This document shows, one piece after another, positions 17,339 through 26,913 of a stretch of DNA of 64,000 bases. This DNA is from Methanobacterium_B sp963825335. Its GTDB lineage: Archaea > Methanobacteriota > Methanobacteria > Methanobacteriales > Methanobacteriaceae. The position numbers were made by a program, and so were the translations under genes. The notes beneath the pieces are model-generated. The model worked only from the letters and a program-made list of their open reading frames with translations, was not told where the DNA came from and did not search any database. Where the stretch lies: contig CAWGSP010000001.1 of assembly GCA_963825335.1 (NCBI GenBank), positions 248,001 to 312,000 of the forward strand, in the 5' to 3' direction. Position 1 is the first letter of the stretch. Each line of letters begins with the position of its first letter.

Positions 17339-18739
17339 ATGCTTGAATCTGGTAATCCAATGAAATTATCCCTATCAAAGGCGCGTCAAATGGTTGAAAA
17401 ATCAGAAGACATTAAAATTTATACCCACATCGATTGTGACGGAGTTACAGCAGGCTCTATATTATCTTCAATGCTTGACAGGCTTGGAAAAGACCATGAA
17501 ATAGAATTCATTAGTTTAGATAAAATTGAAGAACTGGTACCAGGAAATGAACTGACTATATTTTCAGATCTTGGTTCGGGACAGGAAATGGACGAGTTCT
17601 GCACATCTTTTTCTAAAGTCCTGATTTTAGACCATCATCCACCAATACGAAAGATCGACCATACTATGAATGGGGAATTTCTAGAACTGAATCCCCATTT
17701 CTATGGTATAGATGGATCCTACGAAATTTCGGGTGGAGGTGTGGCATACCTCCTGGCAAGAACATTCGAATTTTATGATTTAAGCTGGATGGGTGTTCTA
17801 AGTGCTGTTGGAGATATGCAGAACAGTTTTTCAGGAAAACTAGTGGGCTTGAATAATGGAATACTAAGTGAAAGCATCCAACAGAACCAGATTGAATCCA
17901 AAAACGATCTCAATATATATGGGAGACAAACCAGACCAATTTTTGTTGCCCTATCTTATTTTGGCGATGTTAATCTTCCAATTACAAATAACAAGACAGA
18001 ATGTCTATTGCTTTTAAACAAACTCGATATACCAACCAAAAATGGTAGAAAACACAGATCTTTGTGTGATTTAAGTGTAAGTGAGAAAGGTCGCCTTTTT
18101 TCGGAACTTGTTAGGATGTTGAGTAGAGAGGTACCTTCACAATACGTTAGATATGTGCCCAAATTGATCTCAGGAGATTCCTACGAATTTTTGAATGAAG
18201 AAAAATATTCACCCTTAAGAGATGCCAGCGAGTTCTCAACAGCAGTAAATGCATGTGGCAGACACAACCATCACAATATTGCAGTAAAAGTTTTAAAAGG
18301 GGATAGAGGTTCTGGTTTGGACGAAATGGAACAGTTGGCCCTCGAGCATAGGCGTTATCTGGCCAAGAAAATGGAATGGATACGGGGTGACGACAGGATC
18401 ATACCAATGGAGAACATACAATATTTTGAAGGTACTGAAATTAAAAGTGAAGTCATAGGAACTATTGCAGGGATGATACTCAGTTATGGTGACTGGAAAA
18501 AGCCAATTATTGGATTCACGCAGATAGGTGAAGAAAAGGATGGACTCAAAGTATCGCTGAGATGTTCTCGTCTGCTTGCATACAACGGGATCCACTTCGG
18601 AAATCTCATAAGAAAGGTTGCAAAAAAAGTTGGTGGTAACGGTGGCGGACATTCAGTTGCCTGCGGTGCCTATATACCTGATGGGAGTACTGATAAATTT
18701 TTAAATTTATTGGACAGCAGTTTGAAGGGATTAATATAA
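17339..18739 (+). CDS. DHH-family single-strand exonuclease (archaeal RecJ-like)
   Basis: A 466-residue DHH/DHHA1 phosphoesterase. The N-terminal THIDCDGVTAGSIL and LILDHHPP motifs supply metal-binding Asp and His residues, and the C-terminal GNGGGHSVACGAYIP motif is the DHHA1 substrate part. Archaeal homologues degrade single-stranded DNA or RNA and associate with GINS/MCM or primase. AGGAG lies before the ATG; Met8 is an alternative start. The precise substrate cannot be told from the sequence. Confidence 0.87.
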   Translation: MLESGNPMKLSLSKARQMVEKSEDIKIYTHIDCDGVTAGSILSSMLDRLGKDHEIEFISLDKIEELVPGNELTIFSDLGSGQEMDEFCTSFSKVLILDHHPPIRKIDHTMNGEFLELNPHFYGIDGSYEISGGGVAYLLARTFEFYDLSWMGVLSAVGDMQNSFSGKLVGLNNGILSESIQQNQIESKNDLNIYGRQTRPIFVALSYFGDVNLPITNNKTECLLLLNKLDIPTKNGRKHRSLCDLSVSEKGRLFSELVRMLSREVPSQYVRYVPKLISGDSYEFLNEEKYSPLRDASEFSTAVNACGRHNHHNIAVKVLKGDRGSGLDEMEQLALEHRRYLAKKMEWIRGDDRIIPMENIQYFEGTEIKSEVIGTIAGMILSYGDWKKPIIGFTQIGEEKDGLKVSLRCSRLLAYNGIHFGNLIRKVAKKVGGNGGGHSVACGAYIPDGSTDKFLNLLDSSLKGLI

Positions 18740-18795
18740 ATTTTTACATTGGTTGAAAAATCAGGTAATAGTAATTGATGAAAGGGTGTTTTTCG

Positions 18796-19587
18796 ATGAA
18801 AGTCTTTAAAAAAAAAGGGGAACTAACAAAATTCCAAATATTGGCAGAAATTGCTAGGGAACAACCACACCTCAGGCAAAAGGATATTGCTGAAAAACTA
18901 GGAATCACTGTGCAGGCTGTTTCCGAAAATATAAAAAATTTAGTGGATGCAGGGTTTGTTGAAACAGGCATTGGGACTACCAAATATAAAATTACCAAGC
19001 GAGGCATTGAAAAAGTAAAAAAAGAGGCAGTTAACCTTAGGAAATATGCCGATGATGTTTTAGATACCATGAATACCTACAAGTTAGTTTGGCCTGCAAT
19101 AGCACGTGAAGATATGAAATCCGGTGAAACTATTGGGCTCGAAATGGAGAATGGTATACTTTACGCCAGTAAGGAAAAAAAATCCGCCTATGCTAAAGTA
19201 TTAAAAAATGCTTTGAAGGGAGATGATGTTGCACTAATTAAATTGGGCGGTACAATAGAACTTAATCCCGGATATGTGGTTATCATACAAATTCCTGCTA
19301 TCAATGAAGGAGGATCTTTGACCTGCAACCTTCAAAAGATCATGGCAATATATGAGAGGGGCTTTGATAGGGTAGGAATTATGGGAACTGTTTCCAGGGC
19401 GGTTACAAACAAATTAGATATTAATGTAGATTTTGAATTTGCAACACCAAATGCTACAGTTGCAGCTGCCAAAAGAGGACTGAGTGTATTGGTGTTTGCT
19501 GTTGGAAATATGAGTAAGAGCATGATCAAAAAGCTTGAACAAGAGGACATAAAGTATACTGTAGAAGATATATTGGTTTCGAATTGA
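18796..19587 (+). CDS. Winged-helix transcriptional regulator with a conserved C-terminal sensor domain
   Basis: A 263-residue MarR-like regulator. The N-terminal wing-HTH is clear (REQPHLRQKDIAEKLGITVQ, then AVSENIKNLVDAG), and a basic wing follows (TKYKITKRGIEKVKKE). Residues after about 90 form a domain containing ALKGDDVALIKLGG and FATPNATVAAAKRGLSVLVF, which recurs in methanogen regulators of this size and probably binds a ligand. I favour the internal ATG before KVFKKK, preceded by AGGGTG; an upstream ATG at 18775 would add seven residues. It converges on pantoate kinase with a 31-base gap. Confidence 0.8.
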   Translation: MKVFKKKGELTKFQILAEIAREQPHLRQKDIAEKLGITVQAVSENIKNLVDAGFVETGIGTTKYKITKRGIEKVKKEAVNLRKYADDVLDTMNTYKLVWPAIAREDMKSGETIGLEMENGILYASKEKKSAYAKVLKNALKGDDVALIKLGGTIELNPGYVVIIQIPAINEGGSLTCNLQKIMAIYERGFDRVGIMGTVSRAVTNKLDINVDFEFATPNATVAAAKRGLSVLVFAVGNMSKSMIKKLEQEDIKYTVEDILVSN

Positions 19588-19618
19588 TCAGATCCGAAAA
19601 TGAATTAAAGATTAACAA

Positions 19619-20509
19619 TTAGATAAACCTACACCCGTAAGGCTCTATTTTAGAAATAATAGCATCTTTTATGGTGGTGTCAGGAGTGTTTGAAATTGCA
19701 AACGCTGTATTTCCCAACATGGCCATTGACGAACCCATTGTTTCTTCTTCAAGAATATTTATTATGTCTGAAACTTCGTTGCAAAGGAGTCCTGTTTCCT
19801 TTGCAAACCCATGAGAAAGTTTCATAAAATTTTCAGGACATGGATTTTTCAATAGTTCATTCAACATGTTCCGCCCGTTGATGTTGATCCTTTTTTTATG
19901 AACTGGATCACCTATTATTTCAGATGTCTCAATCCCGCCCACACTCTTTGCTATTACATACAGATCATCATCGATGATTTTATCGGTCAAAGCAATTCCA
20001 GGAGCACCTTCCTTCAATCTTATGGTTATTCCACCGTTAATCTCAGCAACTACATCCCCCAGTCCGCTTTTCATGTTAACTTCTGCAAGGTGAGCTATAC
20101 TCGCTGCATTATTGAATGTTATGGGTAGTTCGAGTAACTTTGCAGCCCCCAGTGCTGTTCCCAGTGCAAATGCAGCAGATGTGCCGAATCCAGCACCTAT
20201 TGGGACTTCAAGGTGATGATTAACTGCGATATTTGTGTTATTCAGTGTATCTTCGAGTTTAAATTCTTTTATCATTAACTCAATGGTTTTAAATGTGATA
20301 GAAGCATTTTTTGCATCTTTATCGCCATTAATCCTGACTTGAATACTGGCATCATCAGAAGAAGAGGTTTCATCAATTTTTAATTCTGTTATCACACCTT
20401 TGTCAATTGAAACACCAGCACCACGGGATCCCATATTTAAAGGGTTATGATGGTCGATTATCTCAAAAAATCCGGTAATATGGGACGGGGCATAAACTTT
20501 ACATTGCAT
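19619..20509 (-). CDS. Pantoate kinase (archaeal GHMP family)
   Basis: A 296-residue GHMP kinase. In archaea this enzyme phosphorylates pantoate to 4-phosphopantoate in a CoA pathway distinct from bacterial PanC. The N-terminus KVYAPSHITGFFEI and the phosphate-binding loop VPIGAGFGTSAAFALG at about 102-117 identify the family. The length agrees with pantoate kinases. It is monocistronic. The partner phosphopantothenate synthetase is not in the window. Confidence 0.86.
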   Translation of the reverse strand: MQCKVYAPSHITGFFEIIDHHNPLNMGSRGAGVSIDKGVITELKIDETSSSDDASIQVRINGDKDAKNASITFKTIELMIKEFKLEDTLNNTNIAVNHHLEVPIGAGFGTSAAFALGTALGAAKLLELPITFNNAASIAHLAEVNMKSGLGDVVAEINGGITIRLKEGAPGIALTDKIIDDDLYVIAKSVGGIETSEIIGDPVHKKRININGRNMLNELLKNPCPENFMKLSHGFAKETGLLCNEVSDIINILEEETMGSSMAMLGNTAFAISNTPDTTIKDAIISKIEPYGCRFI

Positions 20510-21031
20510 TTTTTATCACTATATTTCAATAGGCACAGAAACTATAATTACCTTTTGGCCTGAAACTCATCACATTCTCTTTGAAAAACCCACTATACAG
20601 AGATATGGATTAAACCGGGGTTTAAGTATTATTTAGAAAATGAACAAACATTACAGAGACTGTTTGAAAGATGCAACCATCCCACAAAATATGCTTTGAC
20701 TAAAACCATTAAAACAAATATTCATACTGATTGGATCCATTTTAAAACTGGTAAGCATGATTATGCACAGATAAATGTTCGAAATTAAAAATTTCACACC
20801 ACCGGATATAAAGAACATGGGTTCAATCTACAGAATTTATTATCATTTTAAACAGGATTAAGAGTGTAAACCACACCAAATTTTTGATCCATAATTATAT
20901 ATTTTTTTGTGATGATTATTTAAATTGAAAAACTTAGTATAACATAAACTCAATAAACAAATATAGAGCTGATGTGATAACATTAAACTCCACATCATGA
21001 CTAATCTATCAAAATACTGGAGGATTACAAT
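20510..21031. other. Intergenic region between pantoate kinase and the PHP gene
   Basis: A 522-base divergent spacer. It includes a stop-to-stop frame of 67 codons (20585-20788, plus strand) with no ATG, GTG or TTG start of note and no family I recognise. A TATA-like ATTATATATT stretch near 20893-20903 could serve the PHP gene. I see no RNA gene. Confidence 0.35.
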
Positions 21032-21700
21032 ATTAAAAAAAGAATAGATCTCCACACACACAGTATATTCAGCGACGGTGAACTTTTACCGTCTGAAATA
21101 GCAAGACGTGCACAAGTACTGAATCACCGGGCTGTCGCAATAACAGACCATGTAGATGCTTCGAATATTGAATGCGTTAGCAAAGTCATTAACGCTGTTG
21201 AAGACATTAGAGATAACTGGGACATAGAAATAATTCCGGGAGCCGAGATAACCCATGCACCCGCTGAAATAATTGATAAACTCGCACATCAAGCCAAGAA
21301 GTTCGGGGCAGAAATTGTGGTTGTTCATGGAGAAACCATTGTAGAACCCGTTATTGAAGGTACCAATTGGAGTGCTGTTAATTGCCCTGAAGTAGATATT
21401 TTAGCGCACCCTGGACTCATAACCATTGAAGAGGTAGAGGTTGCTAAAGAAAACGGTATCCTACTCGAGATAAGTTCAAGAAGAGGTCATAGTTTGGGAA
21501 ATGGACATGTTGCAAAGTTAGCAGTCGAAGTCGGAGCAGACATGGTATTAAACACAGACACACACAAACCAGGAGATTTAATATCATATGAAATGGCATA
21601 TAAAGTAGCACAAGGTGCAGGATTAAAGGATAAAAATATCACTGAAGCCTTAAAAATTAATCCTGAGCGAATACTTCGAAAAAAGGGACTTTTAAGATAA
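21032..21700 (+). CDS. PHP-domain phosphoesterase, apparently starting at ATT
   Basis: A 222-residue PHP hydrolase, similar to histidinol-phosphatase-like proteins. The metal ligands are visible as RIDLHTHSIFSDGE at the N-terminus, AITDHVD, EIIPGAEITH, DILAHPGL and a C-terminal NTDTHKPGD. The full frame cannot begin at ATG, GTG or TTG: the first such codon (GTG, 21317) would remove the first metal motifs. An optimal GGAGG (21019-21023) lies eight bases before ATT at 21032, which gives IKKRIDLHTHS. CTG at 21017 is the only other candidate, but it overlaps the GGAGG. It converges on arfC with a 49-base gap. Confidence 0.8.
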   Translation: MKKRIDLHTHSIFSDGELLPSEIARRAQVLNHRAVAITDHVDASNIECVSKVINAVEDIRDNWDIEIIPGAEITHAPAEIIDKLAHQAKKFGAEIVVVHGETIVEPVIEGTNWSAVNCPEVDILAHPGLITIEEVEVAKENGILLEISSRRGHSLGNGHVAKLAVEVGADMVLNTDTHKPGDLISYEMAYKVAQGAGLKDKNITEALKINPERILRKKGLLR

Positions 21701-21749
21701 ATATATTCTACAATGCAACAATTTAAAATATGTGCATATAAATCCAGGA

Positions 21750-22418
21750 TCACATGAGAACATCATATTCAACTATTAGGTCTTTTCCCAATTCATAACT
21801 TTTTTTCAGTTTGAGTTTGACAGCATCCTTCATATAATTTACACCATCACCATCTGCCAGTGTTTTAGCTTCTACACCACCAGCAATCATTGGCGCTATG
21901 CATATACGCAGTTCTGAAACCAAACCCTGTATCAACATAGAGTAATTGAGTGTTGAACCACCCTCAAGCATTAATTTTTTAACACCTGAAGATGCCAGTT
22001 TTTCCATGAGAATCTTGAGATCAACTCTGTTTTTACCACAAACTAACACTTCAGCCTTTTCTTTCAATCTTTTAACACGTTCAGTATTAGCTTCTTCCGA
22101 AACAACTATCATGGTTGGTGCATCAGAATTCAATATTCGAGACGTAATTGGAGTGCGGGCCCTGCTGTCCACGACAATCCTTAAAGGATTATCTTTAGGG
22201 GTTGATGGAATTTTATGTACTGTGAGCCTAGGATCATCTACTATAACGGTATTTATACCGACCAAGATCGCATCAAACTCCTTTCGGATTTCATGTACCA
22301 TTAAAAGATCCTCTGTACCCGAAATTTCAGAACTTCCAGTTTTGGTTGCCATTTTTCCATCAAGGGTCATTGCAGAGTTTAATAATATATGGGGTTTTGA
22401 TTTTATTCCTCGGGCCAT
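21750..22418 (-). CDS. arfC: 2,5-diamino-6-ribosylamino-4(3H)-pyrimidinone 5'-phosphate reductase (ArfC/RIB7-like)
   Basis: A 222-residue RibD C-terminal domain reductase that uses NAD(P)H to reduce the ribosyl group in archaeal and fungal riboflavin synthesis. PHILLNSAMTLDGKMATKTG, FDAILVGINTVIVDDPRLT and MLEGGSTLNYSML are family signatures. No deaminase domain is present, as expected for the archaeal form. A GGTGT box precedes the ATG. It continues the pathway begun by arfB at the left edge. Confidence 0.88.
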   Translation of the reverse strand: MARGIKSKPHILLNSAMTLDGKMATKTGSSEISGTEDLLMVHEIRKEFDAILVGINTVIVDDPRLTVHKIPSTPKDNPLRIVVDSRARTPITSRILNSDAPTMIVVSEEANTERVKRLKEKAEVLVCGKNRVDLKILMEKLASSGVKKLMLEGGSTLNYSMLIQGLVSELRICIAPMIAGGVEAKTLADGDGVNYMKDAVKLKLKKSYELGKDLIVEYDVLM

Positions 22419-22641
22419 TTTGATACACCTGTAATAATGAGATAAATTCTGTCAATCCTTTATTTATTTAATAAACTATAAAAATAAGGATTATTTTAAA
22501 TAACATTTAGTGGTTCTCGAAAAAAAATTATCTATCGCCCAGGATATCCATCAAATCTCGTGTTTTAAAATGCGAATAAAGCAGATAATTATTCTATCAC
22601 TTATATTGTAAATTGAAAAGTCAAATAAATGAGGTTTAAAT

Positions 22642-23031
22642 ATGGAAGAACGTTATGATAGAGGTTTAGAAAATCTCGAAAAAATACATCCCGAAGCAAG
22701 TAAGGCATTGATGAAAAATTTAAAGGATATAGCGCCAGATTTAGGACGATTCGTTGTTGAATTTGCATATGGAGATATTTATGAACGCCCCGGTCTTGAC
22801 CTGAAATCTAGGGAAATTGCAACGGTCGCTGCACTCACCGCTATTGGTGACACCAGACCAGAACTGAAAGACCATATTAAAGGTGCTCTTAATGTTGGTT
22901 GCAGTAGAAAAGAAATAATCGAAGTTATTATGCAGATGGCAGTTTATGCCGGTTTTCCAAGGGCTATAAATGGAATAACTATTGCAAAAGAAGCATTTGA
23001 AGAAATTGACAAAAATAAATTTATAATTTGA
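22642..23031 (+). CDS. Carboxymuconolactone decarboxylase family protein
   Basis: A 129-residue AhpD-like alpha-helical protein. The core LDLKSREIATVAALTAIGD and a following GCSRKEIIEVIMQMAVYAGFP match the family. The CxxC peroxidase motif of true AhpD is absent, since only one Cys occurs in this segment, so the function is uncertain. GAGGT lies before the ATG. The 3' end overlaps the convergent tatD gene by 11 bases. A second, distinct member of the family is at 46.7-47.0 kb. Confidence 0.82.
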   Translation: MEERYDRGLENLEKIHPEASKALMKNLKDIAPDLGRFVVEFAYGDIYERPGLDLKSREIATVAALTAIGDTRPELKDHIKGALNVGCSRKEIIEVIMQMAVYAGFPRAINGITIAKEAFEEIDKNKFII

Positions 23032-23779
23032 ATATTTTTTTTGCATTTTTTTCTGTTGTTTTACCCACTTTGGAGGGGGACATATTTTTAGCAACTGCAA
23101 TTGCATTGACAGCTTCCTCAACAAATGCAGGTTCGTTTCTCATACCCTTAAATGGAGATAAGTATGGGCTGTCGGTCTCTGTTAATAAATTAGATATTGG
23201 AATCTTTTCAACCAAATCTTGATGGTGTTCTGAAAATGATATTACAGTAGATATGGAGATATGATACCCTTCCTGAACAATAAGATCGGCTGTTTGAGCA
23301 TCACCCCCATAACAGTGAAAAATCACATCGGGTAATGTGGAATATTTCCTCACCATATTCAGTGCTTTCTCTTCTGCATCTCGTGCATGTAACACAATTG
23401 GAAGTTCATACTCGATCGACAGCTCTATAAAACGTTCAAATACTTTAACCTGTCTTTTTATTGTGTTTTGATCTGTTGCATCATGGAAATCTAACCCTGT
23501 TTCACCTATTCCCACCGCAACATCAATATTCGAATTTATTTCATTTATAGCCTGTTTTATTATCGATGCATCGGCTTTTGAAGCTTTTGAAGGATGAAAT
23601 CCCAGTGTGGGATATAAAAAGCCTTTGTAATCTTCTTGAAGTTTCAGGGTCCTTCTATTCCCACCTAAACTTGCGCCAGAATTTATTATTGCAGAAAGTT
23701 TGGCCTTTGCTCTTTCAATTACATCTTCTCTGTTCTTATTATACTCCTTAAAATCCACATGACAGTGTGTATCGATCAT
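23021..23779 (-). CDS. TatD-family metal-dependent hydrolase (deoxyribonuclease)
   Basis: A 252-residue TIM-barrel amidohydrolase-like nuclease. MIDTHCHVDF gives the first metal histidines; GIGETGLDFHD, PIVLHARDAE, IFHCYGG and LLTETDSPYL follow in the order of TatD proteins. The perfect GGTGATTTC before the ATG fixes the start. It is divided from uppS by 83 bases on the same strand. Confidence 0.92.
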   Translation of the reverse strand: MIDTHCHVDFKEYNKNREDVIERAKAKLSAIINSGASLGGNRRTLKLQEDYKGFLYPTLGFHPSKASKADASIIKQAINEINSNIDVAVGIGETGLDFHDATDQNTIKRQVKVFERFIELSIEYELPIVLHARDAEEKALNMVRKYSTLPDVIFHCYGGDAQTADLIVQEGYHISISTVISFSEHHQDLVEKIPISNLLTETDSPYLSPFKGMRNEPAFVEEAVNAIAVAKNMSPSKVGKTTEKNAKKIFKL

Positions 23780-23862
23780 GAAATCACCAAAAGATTTGTT
23801 TAAACATGTCTTAAGTTATCTTAAATTGAGACCGAAATAAGATGTAAAAATATCATCAAATC

Positions 23863-24651
23863 CTAAAGTCCAAATCGCCTTTCTCGCTGTTGATATGATC
23901 TAAGAGCACGTAAAAAATCAACTTTACGCAGTTCAGGCCATAAACTATCACAGAAATAAAGTTCAGAATATGATGACTGCCATAGTAAAAATCCGCTTAA
24001 CCTCTCCTCCCCACTGGTTCTTATGATCAGATTAGGATCATCCAGACCTGCAGTGTAGAGGTTTTCGTTGACTATTCTCTCATCTATTTCTTCCGTGCTA
24101 ATTTCCCCAGATTCAACACATTTAACTATTTTCTTTATGGCATCTACAATTTCTAATCGGCCGTCATAGCCAATAGCTATATTAACAAGCCTTTTATCAT
24201 AGGCTGCAGTCGAATCTTCAGCTATTTCTATAGCCTTCCTAACATCCTCTGGTAATAATTCTCTCTTACCCACAGCCTTTATTCGGACCTTGTTCTTATG
24301 TATCTTTTCATTTTGAGCTATTCCCTCAAAATTTTCCTTGAATAAATTCATGAGTCCCCGCACTTCATTTTGGGGTCTGTTGAAATTCTCGATTGAAAAT
24401 GCATAGACAGTCACAATTTCAATTTCAAGATCAACACACCAATCAAGGAACTTTTCTAAAGTACCTATACCTCTTTTATGGCCTTCAATAGTGTCTATAT
24501 TCCCTTGTATCTTTGAAAATCTTCTGTTACCATCCATTATAATAGCAACATGTTTTGGCATGTTCTCAGGCGAGAGGTTTCTCGATATATACCACTCATA
24601 CGCTTTATAAAGTGGCTTTAAGACTGCTAATTTGCTCTCCTTTTCTTTCAT
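23863..24651 (-). CDS. uppS: Polyprenyl diphosphate synthase (cis-prenyltransferase)
   Basis: A 262-residue UppS-type enzyme that extends geranylgeranyl diphosphate to the long polyprenyl carrier of cell-wall and glycoprotein sugars. The active-site P-loop HVAIIMDGNRRFSK is at about 39-52; VTVYAFSIENFNRP, DLIIRTSGEERLSGFLLWQS-type sequence and the Glu-Leu-Tyr-Phe end (SYSELYFCDSLWPE) follow. In archaea the product is a C55-C60 glycosyl carrier lipid. Confidence 0.93.
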   Translation of the reverse strand: MKEKESKLAVLKPLYKAYEWYISRNLSPENMPKHVAIIMDGNRRFSKIQGNIDTIEGHKRGIGTLEKFLDWCVDLEIEIVTVYAFSIENFNRPQNEVRGLMNLFKENFEGIAQNEKIHKNKVRIKAVGKRELLPEDVRKAIEIAEDSTAAYDKRLVNIAIGYDGRLEIVDAIKKIVKCVESGEISTEEIDERIVNENLYTAGLDDPNLIIRTSGEERLSGFLLWQSSYSELYFCDSLWPELRKVDFLRALRSYQQRERRFGL

Positions 24652-24829
24652 TGTGGATCAACTTTTAATGATAATTTTTATAAATTCTAAAATTCGGTCA
24701 TGGTATCAATTTTAATGTATGCAGATCTGTATTTAAAATTAATGAATTGTGTAAATTATTAATGGTTCTTACTATATTCTTTTCGATAAGTTATAATGTT
24801 ATTCTTTAAGTTTGATCTATCATAATTCA

Positions 24830-25549
24830 TCATCCATTTTTCTTAAATTCTGCAAGGTAATTTGCAAAGTTCAAAGCCCTCTTGTATCCTTCAACACTTT
24901 GGGATCTCGATGTATCAATGTATATCTCATCAATTCCAAGAGTTACGGCCCCTAGACTTTTTCCACATCCCAAAAGTATCAGGGTCCGGAATATCAAGTT
25001 TCCAGTTATGCCGTCGGGTGTTATTAGTAAATTTGACCCGTCTGCAACAGCGTTTTCTATGAGTATGAAATGGTGTTTAACATCATAATCGCCATGAAAT
25101 CTCTCTGCGAGGATCGAGGTTAGGTATTCGCCATCGTCTATTGAATCGTCAATTTTTTTGCTTCTTCCTTTGTCTTGGAGTCTTCCCCCAGAAAGAACAG
25201 CAATTTTAGGAGTTATACCTAAATCATTTAAAAATTGTGATCCTGCCTCTGCTATTTGGAGTTTCTGATCGATGCTATCTCCTTCATCGATACCAACAGG
25301 TGCTAAAAGAAATTTATGATCGTTCAAATCAATATAAGATGCCCTAAAAATTTTGTTATCGTACTTAGCTCTTAATTTAAGCAGTATTTTTTTTGCACTC
25401 AATGACCCTCTAATAGCTGCATCTACACTACCAGTAAAAAGAAGTTCGACCAGCTCATCTTCAGATTCTGTTGTTAAAACTTCAAAATCTACAGTATTAG
25501 CAGCTTCCACCACATTTTTATTTTTGCCTACTCCTGCTGCAATTATCAT
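24830..25549 (-). CDS. mtxX: Methanogenesis marker protein MtxX
   Basis: A 239-residue protein related to phosphate acetyltransferase/butyryltransferase folds. It is one of the marker proteins found in methanogens. Visible features are VGKNKNVVEAA at the N-terminus, GSVDAAIRGSLSAKK and NLLITPDGITGNLIFRTLI. Its reaction is not established. A GTGAT box overlaps the region before the ATG. Nearby genes on this strand make porphyrin and corrin precursors. Confidence 0.85.
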   Translation of the reverse strand: MIIAAGVGKNKNVVEAANTVDFEVLTTESEDELVELLFTGSVDAAIRGSLSAKKILLKLRAKYDNKIFRASYIDLNDHKFLLAPVGIDEGDSIDQKLQIAEAGSQFLNDLGITPKIAVLSGGRLQDKGRSKKIDDSIDDGEYLTSILAERFHGDYDVKHHFILIENAVADGSNLLITPDGITGNLIFRTLILLGCGKSLGAVTLGIDEIYIDTSRSQSVEGYKRALNFANYLAEFKKNG

Positions 25550-25641
25550 CTTATCACATTAATGAGGTCCAATATATTAATTATTATTATCATCCAGATA
25601 AAAACTTTCTCATAGATCCAAAGAGAAAAAAATAAAAGGAA

Positions 25642-26907
25642 TTAAAGATTTTTGATGGTTTTAATTCCGGTATCAATGATTTCAATGGTGTTATGTATAT
25701 CATCGCTACTGTGCATCAATGAAATAAAACAACATTCAAACTGTGATGGCGGTATAAAAACACCTTGTTTCAGTATTGTTTGGAAATAAACTGCAAATTT
25801 ATCTGTTTCAGCAGTCTTTGCATCTTCATAATTCCAAACTTTCTTATCTGTAAAGTATATCTGGAACATGGAACTTAAACCCGCAACTTGATAATCTAGA
25901 CCATTATCTTCCAGAACATTCTGTATTCCTGTCCTCAACATTTTCCCCTTCGAATCCATGACTTTGTAGAAATTATTATTGAGCTGTTTGAGAGTTGATA
26001 ATCCTGCGGTGATTGATATAGGGTTACCATTAAATGTCCCCGCCTGATAAACATTTCCTGATGGTGCCATCATTTCCATAATTTCTTTTTTTCCTGAAAT
26101 AGCCCCTATTGGAAATCCTCCACCCAATATTTTTCCAAATGTCACGAGATCGGGTGTAACACCAAAGTGTTCTTGAGACCCTCCTTCAGCTATTCTGAAA
26201 CCAGTTATCACTTCATCAAAAATTAGAACAATACCATTTTCTGCCGTAATTTCCCTTAAAAATTCTAGATATCCTTTTTTAGGCAGTATAACTCCTATGT
26301 TCCCCATTATGGGTTCAACGATTATTGCTGCTATCGAGTCTCCCTCATGTTTAATCAGTTCCATTAACTCTTCTTCATTATTAAATGGGATTATGATAGT
26401 ATTTTTGGTGGTGTCTTGGGGAACTCCTGGAGAATCTGGCAATCCTGCTGCTCCTGAACCAGATTTTACCAGAACATAATCGTGTGCCCCGTGATATGCG
26501 CCGTCAAATTTTATTATTTTATTTCTGCCTGTTGACGCCCTAGCAAGTCGTATAGCACTCATCGTAGCTTCTGTACCCGAATTGACAAATCTTACCATTT
26601 CGGCACATGGTACTTTATTTATAACTAGTTTTGCTAACTTAATCTCATTTTCTGTGGGAGTTCCGTATGCAGAACCTTTTTTTAATTGTTCCTCAACATC
26701 GCCCAGTACTGTGGGGTTTGCATGGCCTAGAACCATCGGCCCATATGCAAGACAATAATCTATGTAACTGTTTCCCTCTACATCAACGATTTTTGAACCT
26801 TCTGCCCTTTCTGTAAAGAATGGATAAGGTTTATAGGCCCTGACTGGTGAATCAACACCACCCGGTAAAACTTTTTTAGATTCTTTGAAGAGTTCTTCAG
26901 AATTCAT
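25642..26907 (-). CDS. hemL: Glutamate-1-semialdehyde 2,1-aminomutase
   Basis: A 421-residue PLP enzyme making 5-aminolevulinate, the precursor of heme, F430 and cobamides. The N-terminal VLPGGVDSPVRAY, the FVNSGTEATMSAIRLAR motif, FDEVITGFR and the PLP-lysine region VTFGKILGGGFPIGA are all present. Length is normal. GGAGTGAT before the ATG lies in the end of cbiC, seven bases away, so cbiC-hemL is an operon. Confidence 0.96.
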   Translation of the reverse strand: MNSEELFKESKKVLPGGVDSPVRAYKPYPFFTERAEGSKIVDVEGNSYIDYCLAYGPMVLGHANPTVLGDVEEQLKKGSAYGTPTENEIKLAKLVINKVPCAEMVRFVNSGTEATMSAIRLARASTGRNKIIKFDGAYHGAHDYVLVKSGSGAAGLPDSPGVPQDTTKNTIIIPFNNEEELMELIKHEGDSIAAIIVEPIMGNIGVILPKKGYLEFLREITAENGIVLIFDEVITGFRIAEGGSQEHFGVTPDLVTFGKILGGGFPIGAISGKKEIMEMMAPSGNVYQAGTFNGNPISITAGLSTLKQLNNNFYKVMDSKGKMLRTGIQNVLEDNGLDYQVAGLSSMFQIYFTDKKVWNYEDAKTAETDKFAVYFQTILKQGVFIPPSQFECCFISLMHSSDDIHNTIEIIDTGIKTIKNL

Positions 26908-26913
26908 ATTGTA

